Positions 15,019 to 22,450 of a stretch of 22,450 nucleotides of DNA are shown here, piece after piece. The notes under the pieces were generated by a model. That model ran no database searches, was not told the origin of the DNA, and saw only the letters and a program-made list of their open reading frames with translations. Location: positions 1-22,450 of the forward strand of contig JAKAQB010000061.1 in NCBI GenBank assembly GCA_021811865.1, written 5' to 3'. This DNA comes from Actinomycetes bacterium. Lineage in GTDB: Bacteria; Actinomycetota; Acidimicrobiia; Acidimicrobiales; Palsa-688. The stretch's first letter is position 1, and every line of letters begins with the position of its first letter. The translations under genes were made by a program, and so were the position numbers.

Positions 15019-15108
15019 GTTTATCCGGCCAATATTGAAGGTGTAGTGGTAGTCGGCTGTGGATCGCTGTGGATATGTGGACGACCGATCTCTCGGGGAA
15101 TCCACAGC
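15019..15108 (+). repeat. Left end of Tn554-like element: core inverted repeat and GCTGTGGAT arm repeats
   Basis: GTTTATCCGGCCAAT at 15019-15033 pairs, inverted, with 18444-18458 (13 of 15 match). TAGTCGGCTGTGGAT at 15050-15064 pairs with 18425-18440 (one mismatch, one gap). GCTGTGGAT occurs directly at 15056-15064 and 15066-15074, and inverted (ATCCACAGC) at 15100-15108. These look like core and arm binding sites for the element's recombinases; function is inferred. Confidence 0.65.
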
Positions 15109-16235
15109 ATGATCCTCTTGTGATCCACCGCGACGATCAGCGTTACTTGCATTCCGTGGGTGCCGAGTTGCGCGTGGAGGGGAGCGAGGACCGCTGGCGA
15201 CTCGCCGGTGACAGATCTGACGCCACCATCGAGGTGTGCAACGAGTATCTGGCCTACCTGGCCGATCGGCGGTATTCGCCTGCGACGATCAGGGCTTACG
15301 CGTTCGACCTGTTGCACTTCACCCGCTGGCTGGCCGTTGAGGCGCTCGCCCTGGGCGCCGTCGACACCCCCACACTCCTGCGCTACCTGACGGCCTGTCG
15401 GACCCAGCGGCTCTCTGGCCAGCACGACAACGTCGTCTCGATGCGAAGTCGACGGGCGACGGGCTATGCGCCGACTACGGTCAATCGCCGGTTGGCGACC
15501 ATCTCCGGCCTGTTCAGCTTCCGCCAGATGCGCGATCCACACGCCGCCATGCCGGTGCCGAGAGGTCCAGCTGCCCGCCGCGGCGGCACCGGCCAACGCA
15601 GCGGGCTGCTCGGCCATCTCGCCCGGCCAGGGCCGCGCTCGACGCTACGGGTGCGAGAGCCTCGCCGACTGCCACGAGGGCTCGACAGAGCCGAGATCGC
15701 CGCTCTGTTCTCGAGCTTCCGCTGCGAGCGAGACCGTGCCATCGCTGGGCTCATGCTCTTCTCCGGCCTCCGCTCGGCGGAGGTGCTCGGGCTGGAGGTG
15801 CGAGACGTCGACATCGGGCGGGGCTGGGTGCGCGTGGTCGGGAAGGGCGACAAGGAGCGCAGGGTGCCCCTCGATCCCGATGTCGCCAGCCTCATCCAGT
15901 CCTACCTGTTGGCCGAGCGCCCCGACACGACCTCGGAGAAGCTGTTCGTCGTGGCCAAAGGACCCCATCGGGGCCAGCCGCTCACCTCGGCCGGGCTGCG
16001 CCGCGTGTTCCGCTATCACCGGGAGCGCTCTGGCGTGGCGGCCGGCCACCCCCATGCGCTTCGGCACTCCTTCGGCACCGCGCTGGCCGAGGTGGGCACC
16101 GATCTCCCGGTCATCCAGGCCCTTATGGGCCACGACCACGTCGACTCGGCCGCTGCGTACATCCACCTGGCCCCCACCCACATCCGAGCCGCATATGACG
16201 CTGCCCGCGCTCGTCAACGCGCCCAGCAGTCCTGA
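15069..16235 (+). CDS. tnpA: Tyrosine recombinase, TnpA of Tn554-like element
   Basis: Up to 388 residues. The N-terminal SAM-like core-binding domain (about 55-155, YLADRRYSPATIRAYAFDLL) precedes the catalytic domain with Arg235 (GLRSAEVLGL), Lys259 or Lys262 (GKGDKERRVP), His329 and Arg332 (HALRHSFGT), His355 (MGHDHVD) and nucleophile Tyr364 (AAAYIHL). All catalytic residues are present. It cuts and joins the element ends through a phosphotyrosine intermediate, together with TnpB. The GTG at 15069 gives the longest form but overlaps the GCTGTGGAT repeats; ATG at 15075 or later GTG codons near 15156 and 15174 are possible true starts. It overlaps tnpB by 41 bp. No frameshift or missing motif, so the enzyme may be active. 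Confidence 0.92.
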   Translation: MDMWTTDLSGNPQHDPLVIHRDDQRYLHSVGAELRVEGSEDRWRLAGDRSDATIEVCNEYLAYLADRRYSPATIRAYAFDLLHFTRWLAVEALALGAVDTPTLLRYLTACRTQRLSGQHDNVVSMRSRRATGYAPTTVNRRLATISGLFSFRQMRDPHAAMPVPRGPAARRGGTGQRSGLLGHLARPGPRSTLRVREPRRLPRGLDRAEIAALFSSFRCERDRAIAGLMLFSGLRSAEVLGLEVRDVDIGRGWVRVVGKGDKERRVPLDPDVASLIQSYLLAERPDTTSEKLFVVAKGPHRGQPLTSAGLRRVFRYHRERSGVAAGHPHALRHSFGTALAEVGTDLPVIQALMGHDHVDSAAAYIHLAPTHIRAAYDAARARQRAQQS

Positions 16236-18105
16236 TCCCACCGAGCTCCTCGACGCGTATCTCGCCCACCTGCGGGCGACGAAGCGGCGGGTCTGGAAGA
16301 ACTCGGTCGGGCCGGCAAGACGCTTTCTCCGGCGCTGGCCCGATCCCGGGGCCTTCGCCGCAGAGCCCCTCGAGGTCCGCCTCGGGGTGCCGAGAGAGAT
16401 GCAGGGCTTCGTCGCCTTCCTCCTGATCGACGGGCATCTGCGCCCCGGCTACGACTACCTGATCTCCCGCAAGTTCTCCCGCCTCTGGGGCGAGCTCTTC
16501 GCGACCGCACTCGGAGAGGACGTCCACCGATTCGCCGCGGCCGCGGAGGAGCTCGGGTTCGGGGTGCGAACACGAGCCGGGGCGGCCTCTCAGGTGATGG
16601 GGAGGGTGCTGCTGCAGACCGGCAAGCGACTCGACGAGCTCGCGGATGCCGACCTCTCGGCGTTCGACTCAGCGGTCGCCGAGGCCCAGCGCCAGCGCGG
16701 CCGGCCGCTCCGGCACTACACCGGCAGTGCCTACATGACCCGAGCCGTCCTCTACCACCTCGGGATCCTGCACGAGGCTCCAAACCTCCTCGGCTCGCGT
16801 CGGCGGACCTGGGAAGAGCGAATGGCAGGCGTGCCCGAGGGCCTCCGGCGCAGCTTCGTCGCCTACCTCGAGTGCATCTCCGCCACCCAAGCTGAGGGGA
16901 CGGTGACGTCCCGGGCGAGTCGGCTCGGGCACTTCGGGCGCTTCCTCGCGAGCTGCGACCCGGCACTCGAGCGCCTGTCCGACCTCGATCGCCAGCGGCA
17001 CATCGAGCCCTACCTGAGTTGCGTCGCCAGCGCGAAGAACTCATTCTCGGGCAAGCCCATCTCGATCTCCGAGCGGCGGCTGCGGATCTTCGCGGTGCGC
17101 TGCATGCTGGAGGACATTGCCGAGTGGGGGTGGGCCGAAGCACCCCAGCGCCGGCTCGTCTTTGCACGCGACCTTCCCCGCCTGCCCCGCCCCCTTCCTC
17201 GCTACCTCCCCCCTGACGCCGACCGACGGCTGGTCGAGGTCCTCCAGGCCCGTCCCAACCGGCTGTTCGCCAACGCCTTGCTGTTGCAGCGGTCATGCGG
17301 GCTGCGCATCGGGGAGCTGCTCGATCTCGAGCTCGACTGCGTTCATGAGATCCCCGGTCAGGGGGCGTGGCTCAAGGTGCCGCTCGGGAAGCTGCAGACC
17401 GAGCGGATGGTCCCCCTCGACGATGAGACGGTCGAGCTCATCGACCGCATCGTCGCCGTTCGCTCACCGGGCCGCCCGCTGCGCCATCGCCGCAGCGGGC
17501 AGATGGTCGAGTTCCTCTTCACCCACCACGGCCAGCGCGTCTCTCCCCAGTGCCTGCGCAAGGAGCTGGCCGAAGCAGCTGCAGAAGCTGGCATCGGCCA
17601 CGCCCATCCCCACCAGCTCCGCCACACCTTCGCGACCGCCATGGTGAACGCGGGCTGCTCGCTCCAGGCGCTCATGGCGCTCCTCGGCCACGTCTCGGCA
17701 GAGATGAGCCTTCGCTACGGACGCCTCTTCGACGAAACGGTGCGAGAGAGCTACGAGCACGCCCTCGCCCAGGCCAAGGCTTCCCTCGGACCCGTGCTGG
17801 CCGAGGCGACGCCGATTCACCTCGAGACCGACTGGCGCGCCGCTCCGTTGATCAAGGCCCGCTTGGCCGGCGGCTACTGCCTGCGCACAGCGGCCCAAGG
17901 GCCTTGTGCCTACGCCAACATCTGCGAGCATTGCCCGAACTTTCGCTCCGATGTGACCTTCTTGCCGGTGCTCCGCCTCCAACGCGTCGACGCCGAGGCG
18001 CTCGCCGCCGACGCTGAGGAGCGCGGCTGGGGGGAGGAGGCGGCTCGCCACCGCCGGCTCATCGCGCGCATCGACGCCCTCATCGCGAAGACCAATGCCG
18101 GCTGA
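16195..18105 (+). CDS. tnpB: Large tyrosine recombinase, TnpB of Tn554-like element
   Basis: 636 residues from the ATG at 16195, close to the 630 of Tn554 TnpB. A long N-terminal half (about 1-345) includes SAM-like helical regions. The catalytic domain has Arg371 (CGLRIGELLDLE), a Lys-containing turn (PLGKLQTERMVP), His473 and Arg476 (HQLRHTFATA), His499 (LGHVSAEM) and Tyr508 (LRYGRLF). Near the C-terminus a Cys cluster (YCLRTAAQGPCAYANICEHC) resembles a metal-binding finger found in TnpB-type enzymes; a Lys/Arg-rich helix ends the protein. The frame continues open upstream inside tnpA, but this extension duplicates tnpA sequence in another frame and was dropped. It overlaps tnpA by 41 bp and tnpC by 11 bp, so all three are one translational unit. 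Confidence 0.93.
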   Translation: MTLPALVNAPSSPDPTELLDAYLAHLRATKRRVWKNSVGPARRFLRRWPDPGAFAAEPLEVRLGVPREMQGFVAFLLIDGHLRPGYDYLISRKFSRLWGELFATALGEDVHRFAAAAEELGFGVRTRAGAASQVMGRVLLQTGKRLDELADADLSAFDSAVAEAQRQRGRPLRHYTGSAYMTRAVLYHLGILHEAPNLLGSRRRTWEERMAGVPEGLRRSFVAYLECISATQAEGTVTSRASRLGHFGRFLASCDPALERLSDLDRQRHIEPYLSCVASAKNSFSGKPISISERRLRIFAVRCMLEDIAEWGWAEAPQRRLVFARDLPRLPRPLPRYLPPDADRRLVEVLQARPNRLFANALLLQRSCGLRIGELLDLELDCVHEIPGQGAWLKVPLGKLQTERMVPLDDETVELIDRIVAVRSPGRPLRHRRSGQMVEFLFTHHGQRVSPQCLRKELAEAAAEAGIGHAHPHQLRHTFATAMVNAGCSLQALMALLGHVSAEMSLRYGRLFDETVRESYEHALAQAKASLGPVLAEATPIHLETDWRAAPLIKARLAGGYCLRTAAQGPCAYANICEHCPNFRSDVTFLPVLRLQRVDAEALAADAEERGWGEEAARHRRLIARIDALIAKTNAG

Positions 18106-18403
18106 CGACGTCGTCGCCATGGTGGAGCAGGCGTGCACGGCGCTCGCCGCTGCCGGGCGTCGGGTCACCTTCAACGCGGTCGCCGCGCAGGCCCGGATCA
18201 GCCGCACGACCCTCTATCGCCGCGCGGACCTGCGTGCGCTTGTCGAAGAGCACCGGGCGAAGGGATGCGAGGCGACGGCGCTCACCGGCCTCACCGTCCA
18301 GATCGATCAGCTCCGCCACAGCCTCGAGGCCGTGGCGGGCAAAGTGCGCCGACACGAGGAACGCCTCCGGCGACTCGAGCGACGCTCTCGCGCGCAGCGA
18401 TAG
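18095..18403 (+). CDS. tnpC: TnpC-like DUF6262 protein of Tn554-like element
   Basis: 102 residues. The N-terminal part, ACTALAAAGRRVTFNAVAAQ followed by ARISRTTLYRRADLRALVEE, is a TetR/winged-helix-like DNA-binding motif typical of DUF6262 proteins that accompany paired tyrosine recombinases. The C-terminal half (about 65-100, LRHSLEAVAGKVRRHEERLR) is a basic coiled coil. In Tn554, TnpC is not strictly required but influences orientation and efficiency; the same role is assumed here. It starts 11 bp before the tnpB stop. It is not a recombinase: it has no R-H-R-Y residues. The element's right end begins 22 bp after its stop. Confidence 0.85.
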   Translation: MPADDVVAMVEQACTALAAAGRRVTFNAVAAQARISRTTLYRRADLRALVEEHRAKGCEATALTGLTVQIDQLRHSLEAVAGKVRRHEERLRRLERRSRAQR

Positions 18404-18424
18404 CTCCTCGTCACCAGAAAGGTA

Positions 18425-18458
18425 ATCCACAGGCTGACTATCCATTGGCCGGTTAACC
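18425..18458 (-). repeat. Right end of Tn554-like element: inverted copies of the left-end repeats
   Basis: ATCCACAGGCTGACTA (18425-18440) and ATTGGCCGGTTAACC (18444-18458) are inverted copies of left-end sites. The two sites are 3 bp apart here but 16 bp apart at the left end, so the ends are not identical in layout, as is usual for tyrosine-recombinase elements. The adjacent base 18459 is the last of the element by frame restoration of istA. Confidence 0.7.
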
Positions 18459-18459
18459 A

Positions 18460-19239
18460 AAGGACAAGCCCCGGATCGAGTCGGTGCAGCGCTACATCCG
18501 CTCGAGCTTCTTCACCGGGCGGGACTGGCCGTCGATGGCCGCCATGGTCGCCGCAGCAGCGCGGTGGTCGGCCGAGGTGGCGGGGCGGAGGACTCCCCGG
18601 GTCCTCGAGGGGCGGACTCCCCTCGAGGTCTTCGGTGCCGAGGAGGCTGGAGTCCTCCGACCCCTGCCCATGACGCCCTTCGAGCTTGCCAGCTGGTCGA
18701 GGCCCAAGGTGGGCCCCGACGCCCATGCCAAGGTCGGCCGGACCCTCTACAGCCTCCCCTACCGGCTCATCGGCCGGCGCCTGGACGCTCGGGCCACGCC
18801 GGAGAAGGTCGAGCTTTACGACAACGGTGAGCTCGTGAAGACCCATCCCTACCAGGCCAAGGGGCGCCGGACCGACTGGGCCGACCTGCCCACCGAGCGC
18901 ATGGGGTTCTTCATGCGCACCCCGGTGTGGTGCCGGGCCCAGGCGCTGCTCGTCGGCCCGGCCACCGACGCCGTCGTCGAAGAGCTGCTCGCGCTCAACG
19001 TGCTCTATCGCCTCCGCCAGGCCCAGGGCCTGCTGCGTCTCCGGGACCGCTCCGGCGACGCCCGGTTGGAGGCCGCCTGCCGGCGCGCCCTTGAGGCGGG
19101 CGACCCCTCCTACAGGACCGTGAAGGGCATCCTTTCGGTCGGAGCCGAGAACGACGCGACCCAGCAGGTCCTGCCCGGCGTCGAAGCGCCGGCCTGGCTC
19201 CGGGGACCGGAGGCCTTCGGCACCGGAGAGCCCCGGTGA
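18460..19239 (+). pseudogene. istA: istA, 3' part (IS21-family transposase, disrupted)
   Basis: Encodes the last 259 residues of IstA, beginning KDKPRIESVQRYIRSSFFTG with the catalytic Glu at codon 18478-18480. It includes the region TPRVLEGRTPLEVF and a C-terminal beta-barrel-like portion (LYSLPYRLIGRRLDARATPE then VELYDNGELVKTHP), followed by the Arg-rich tail RRLEAGDPSY-type helices. It has no start of its own with a ribosome-binding site, so it is not expressed as a transposase. The stop overlaps istB by four bases (GTGA), so istB translation would normally depend on istA. Confidence 0.92.
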
Positions 19240-19997
19240 CCGGCCCCGCGCCGGCCACCCGGCTTGGCCCGGTGCTCCGCTCCTTGCATCTCACCGGGAT
19301 GCTCGAGACCTTGGAGGCACGCCTTTCCGAGGCCCGGGCGGGCAAGCTCGGGCACGCCGAGTTCCTCCAGGTGCTCTTGGAAGACGAGGTCTCCCGCCGG
19401 GACGCAGCAGCGGTGGCGCGGCGCATCCGGGCCGCCCGCTTCCCCTTCGAGGCGACCCTCGAGAGCTTCGACTGGGGCTTCAACTCCGGGCTGCCCGTCG
19501 CGGTGATCCGCGACCTCGCCCGACTCGAGTTCATCGACGCCGGGGAGGGGGTCTGTCTCTATGGCCCGGTCGGGGTGGGAAAGAGCCATGTCGCGATCGC
19601 GCTCGGGCATCTGGCGGCCCGGCGCGGCTACGACGTGGCCTTCACCACCTGCTCCCGCCTCGTCGCGGAGCTCGCCGGGGGACACGCGGATCGCAGCTTC
19701 GAGACCCGCCTGCGACGCCTGGCCAAGGTCGGCGTGCTGATCGTCGACGACTGGGCGATGCGTGAGTTCACCGCGACGGCCGCCGATGACGTCTATGAGC
19801 TGGTCTCCGAGCGCATCGGCCGGCCAGGGCGCGCCCTCGTGCTCACCTCGAACCGCTCCCCGGCGGACTGGTATCCGCTCTTCCCGAACGCCGTCGTCGG
19901 CGAGTCGGTCCTCGACCGGCTGATCAACGGGAGCCACCAGATCCTCATGGAGGGCAAGAGCTACCGGCCCGAGCGCCGGCCGAGGGCCAAGGGCTGA
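19236..19997 (+). CDS. istB: IS21-family helper ATPase IstB
   Basis: 253 residues, GTG start overlapping the istA stop. An N-terminal helical region (about 1-80, LHLTGMLETLEARLSEARAG and the FDWGFNSGLP motif) precedes the AAA+ domain with Walker A at 110-117 (GPVGVGKS), Walker B at 167-172 (VLIVDD) and sensor-1 Asn at 203-207 (LTSNR). The C-terminus, LDRLINGSHQILMEGKSYR, is the standard IstB ending. IstB is an AAA+ ATPase that oligomerises on target DNA and activates IstA. It is intact, but its partner is split and translation is no longer coupled to a full istA, so activity is doubtful unless a related IS supplies IstA. Confidence 0.96.
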   Translation: MTGPAPATRLGPVLRSLHLTGMLETLEARLSEARAGKLGHAEFLQVLLEDEVSRRDAAAVARRIRAARFPFEATLESFDWGFNSGLPVAVIRDLARLEFIDAGEGVCLYGPVGVGKSHVAIALGHLAARRGYDVAFTTCSRLVAELAGGHADRSFETRLRRLAKVGVLIVDDWAMREFTATAADDVYELVSERIGRPGRALVLTSNRSPADWYPLFPNAVVGESVLDRLINGSHQILMEGKSYRPERRPRAKG

Positions 19998-20284
19998 TCC
20001 AGTGGAGCAAAGCCTCGCCGGAGGAGAGCCGGCCCGGGCGTCAAGCCGCGTACTCGCACCTGGCCGCCGCGGCCGGGGGCGCTACCGCTGCTCGTGTGGG
20101 CTTGACTCCCTCCGGCGACGGCTTCGGCTTCCCGGCTTCGGACCGACGCCGGCAACGGCGGGGACCCCAACAACGACGGCGTCAAACTCGCCCCGAGGAT
20201 GAACGCCGTCCCCCACCGGGGTCCCCGCCGTCACCGCCACGATGCCGCTCGCCGCGAGCGACACGAGGGGGTGGTCGACTAGAA
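19998..20284. other. Non-coding right-hand part of the IS21-family element
   Basis: The stretch between istB and the right-end repeats is unusually long for the family. An open frame through it continues into the serine recombinase remnant, but its residues (Arg/Pro/Gly-rich) do not match the recombinase N-terminus, so it is judged non-coding. Nothing else recognised. Confidence 0.5.
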
Positions 20285-22375
20285 ATGCTCCCGGACCGGG
20301 TGGGGGAATTCGGTGATCGACCCCCGGGGGAATTACCTGATCGTCACCAGTACGTGCTGCGCGAACGGGCTGTCGCGCTCGGGTGGCGGCCCGAGCAGGT
20401 CGTGGTCATCGACTCCGATCTCGGCCAGTCCGGGGCCGACGCCGACCGGGCGGGCTTTCAGCGCCTCGTCGCCGCCGTCGGCATGGGTGAGGTCGGCGTG
20501 GTGCTCGGGCTCGAGGTCTCCCGCCTTGCCCGGAGCTCCTCGGACTGGCACCGCCTGCTCGAGATCTGCGCGCTCGCCAACACGCTGATCCTCGACGAGG
20601 ACGGGCTGTATGACCCGTCGCACTTCAACGACCGGCTGCTGCTCGGCATGAAGGGCACGATGTCCGAGGCCGAGCTGCACGTCCTCAAGGCTCGCCTCAT
20701 CGGCGGGCAGCTGGCCAAGGCAGCACGCGGCGAGCTCGAGGTGCCGCTTCCCGTCGGTCTCGTCTATGACGCGACGGGCAAGGTGGTCCTCGACCCCGAC
20801 CGCGCCGTGCAGGAGGCGGTCCGTCAGCTCTTCGAGACCTTCCGGCGGACCGGATCGGCGACGGCGACCGTGCGGGCCTTTCGCGCACAGAGCCTCCTCT
20901 TCCCGCGCCGCGTCCGATCTGGACCGCGCAAGGGGGAGCTCTTCTGGGGGGAGCTGCTGCACTACCGGGCTCTCAACGTGTTGAAGAATCCCCGTTATGC
21001 CGGGGTGTTCGCCTATGGCCGGTCCCAGGCCAAAAAGACGCTGCAAGGCGGCGAGTCTCGCCACCGCCTTCCCGTCGACCAGTGGCACACCCTCATCATG
21101 GACGCCCATCCCGGCTACATCACCTGGGCCGACTACGAGGAGAACCTCGCCCGGCTGCGGGCGAACTCGGCGGCCTATGGCCAAGACCGCAGGGCCGGAC
21201 CGCCACGAGAAGGTCCCGCACTCCTGCAAGGACTTGTCGTCTGCGGACGCTGCGGCGGTCGCATGACGATCCGCTACTACTCCCGGCACGGCAAGACCAT
21301 TCCCCAGTACGCCTGCCAGAGCAAGGGCATCAAGCGGGCGGAGCCACCCTGCCAGCTGATCTTGGGTGGGGAGATCGACCGTGCCGTCGGCGATCTGCTC
21401 GTCGAGTCGATGACCCCCTTCGCCCTCGAGGTCGCGCTCTCCGTGCAAGACGAGCTGGCGGCTCGCGCTGAGGAGGCCGACCGGCTGCGCCACCAGCAGG
21501 TGGAGCGGGCCCGTTACGAAGCCGAGCTCGCCCAGCGGCGCTATCTGCGCGTCGACCCGGACAACCGCCTCGTGGCGGCCACCTTGGAGGCGGAGTGGAA
21601 CAACAAGCTGCGGGCCCTCGACGCGGCCCGGGAGGACTGCGAGCGCCAGCGGGAAGCCGACGCCCTCCTCGACGAGGACAAGCGTCGACGCGTGCTCGCG
21701 CTCGCCACCGACTTCCCTCGGCTGTGGCGCGATCCCGATACTCCCGCGCGCGAGCGCAAGCGCATGGCCCGGCTGCTGATCGAGGACGTGACCCTGCTCA
21801 AGGCCGACGATCTCGTCGTCCATGTCCGCTTCCGCGGGGGCGACACTCGCAGCCTGCACCTGGCGCGTCCGAGGACGGCAGCAGATCTCCGCAAGCTCGA
21901 CCCCGCCGTCGTCGCCGAGGTCGAGCGACTCCTCGACGACCACACCCACTCCGAGATCGCCGAGGCGCTGAACGCCGCCGGCCATCAGCCGCCGGTCGGC
22001 GAGAGCTTCACCATCTGGATGATCTGGAAGATCTGTCGGGCCCACGGCCTCGAGTCCCGGTTCGACCGCCTCCGTCGGCAAGGAATGCTGACCCTGGACG
22101 AGATGGCCGAAGCGCTCGGGGTCGATCCCCAGACGGTGAAGGCCCGCGCCACGCGGGGCCAGCTGCCCTCGGTGGCCTACAACGACAAGGGCCAGCGCCT
22201 CTACGCACCGCCGCAGCCGAGCACCATGATCCCCTGCGCCCGATGCGGCAAGCCCATGTCCGAGCGCGTCGGGCAGGGACAGCGGCGCAAGTACTGCGGC
22301 GTCAGCTGTCGCACCGGCGCATACGCGGCCCGCCGACGCGCGGCAGGATGGGTCCGAGTCCGGACGCGTCCCTGA
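20285..22375 (+). pseudogene. Large serine recombinase, 5'-truncated by the IS21-family element
   Basis: Native sequence starts at about 20347 (QYVLRERAVALGWRPEQVVV). The preceding codons from the ATG at 20285 belong to the IS right end. Lost are the first strand and the catalytic Ser (normally in Y.R.S). Retained are the rest of the resolvase domain (VSRLARSSSDWHRLLEICAL, DEDGLYDPSHFNDRLLLGMK), the recombinase domain (about 20760-21100), a zinc ribbon (VVCGRCGGRM ... YACQSKG), a long coiled coil (about 21470-21700), and a C-terminal HTH (LTLDEMAEALGVDPQTVKAR) with a CARCG...YCGVSC finger. Frame is intact to the stop at 22375, so truncation is the only lesion seen and is probably recent. Without the Ser it cannot cut DNA. 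Confidence 0.9.
20293..20346 (-). repeat. Right end of IS21-family element: terminal and internal repeats
   Basis: GGACCGGGTGGGGGAA (20293-20308) is the exact inverted partner of 14181-14196. GGGGGAATT at 20326-20334 followed by ACCTGATCGTCA (to 20346) is the inverted counterpart of the left terminus. The left end has three repeat units, the right two. The serine recombinase homology resumes directly beyond 20346. Confidence 0.88.
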
Positions 22376-22450
22376 CCGCCAAGGTGGCGTGACACTACGT
22401 GTTCCCTATCAACCGACCGGGAGGTGCAGTCAGTTGCGCAAGCCTTCGTC

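Larger units (their letters stand above)
15018..18459 (+). mobile_element. Tn554-like TnpABC element inserted in istA, no cargo
   Basis: Three overlapping genes encode a 388-residue tyrosine recombinase, a 636-residue tyrosine recombinase and a 102-residue DUF6262/TnpC-like protein. Order and sizes follow TnpA (361), TnpB (630) and TnpC (125) of Tn554. Boundaries were set by restoring the istA frame between CCC (15015-15017) and AAG (18460-18462). Imperfect inverted repeats lie just inside both ends (15019-15033 and 18444-18458). There is no passenger gene: non-coding ends are about 50 bp each. Exact crossover points may shift by a few bases because the strand-exchange spacer is unknown. Confidence 0.85.
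14113..20346 (+). mobile_element. IS21-family insertion sequence (istA/istB), interrupted by a Tn554-like element
   Basis: Its ends are inverted copies beginning 5'-TGACGATCA-R-G-W-AATTCCCCC (left from 14113, right reading back from 20346), with additional internal copies of a TTCCCCCACC repeat, as expected for IstA binding sites of IS21-type elements. Inside are istA (split) and istB. Without the 3442-bp inner element the IS would be 2792 bp, at the long end for the family, because of 349 bp after istB. No 4-8 bp target duplication is visible (left flank ..GGGACATCCTGC, right flank CCAGTACG..), and flanking gene fragments differ. The element is probably dead unless the inner element leaves. 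Confidence 0.88.

Noticed and set aside
15466..16194. In-frame upstream extension of tnpB inside tnpA
   Set aside because: It is an Arg/Ser/Pro-rich shadow of tnpA; TnpB homology begins at the ATG at 16195 and the resulting 636 residues match the family length.
15069..18403. Recombinase-in-trio (RIT) element
   Set aside because: RIT elements have three tyrosine recombinases. The third protein here is a 102-residue HTH/coiled-coil protein without catalytic residues, so a Tn554-like TnpABC set fits better.
20096..20284. Serine recombinase start far upstream at 20096
   Set aside because: Residues before about 20347 do not resemble a resolvase N-terminus and lie within the IS right end.
22376..22450. 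Start of another gene after the serine recombinase (GGGAGG near 22420 with nearby GTG/TTG)
   Set aside because: Too few bases remain in the window to support a coding region.

Overview
The window is high-GC DNA from an actinomycete-like bacterium (Actinomycetota; an acidophilic or Acidimicrobiia-type host is a guess). This rests on GC-rich third positions, GTG starts and compact overlapping genes. No tRNA, rRNA or CRISPR array was seen.

Region 1 (1-2030, + strand) is the end of a carbohydrate ABC importer: the tail of the binding protein and two UgpA/UgpE-type permeases. No ATPase follows.

Region 2 (2125-6951, - strand) is the most interesting metabolic block, a six-gene operon. Read in transcription order it encodes a CuA-like cupredoxin lipoprotein, a membrane-anchored cupredoxin, a Tat-exported NrfC/ActB-like iron-sulfur protein, a ten-helix NrfD/ActC-type quinone-interacting membrane subunit, a small unknown membrane protein and a secreted cupredoxin. 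No CxxCH haem motif occurs. It looks like an Alternative Complex III/PSR-type quinone module wired to copper proteins instead of cytochromes. The divergent genes (7173-9286) encode a NarL-type response regulator and its histidine kinase; an inverted repeat lies between them and the operon and is a candidate operator.

Region 3 (9482-12278) holds a kinase-less membrane sensor-like protein, a SnoaL-fold protein, and a divergent ECF sigma factor that itself carries a SnoaL-like C-terminal domain.

Region 4 (12279-14112) is a decayed stretch: a dihydrofolate-reductase-family pseudogene with its middle deleted, a 3'-truncated DUF998 gene, an HTH gene with an uncertain start, and the first 20 or so codons of its translationally coupled partner.

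Region 5 (14113-22375) is a nest of recombinases of three chemistries. An IS21-family element (14113-20346, matching ends TGACGATCA..) has cut the 5' end, with the catalytic serine, from a large serine recombinase (to 22375). Its istA gene is in turn split by a cargo-free Tn554-like element (about 15018-18459) encoding two tyrosine recombinases and a TnpC/DUF6262 protein. Removing this inner element would restore a 517-residue IstA in frame. The IS21 ends have no visible target duplication and the flanks are halves of different genes, so insertion was probably followed by deletion or recombination.
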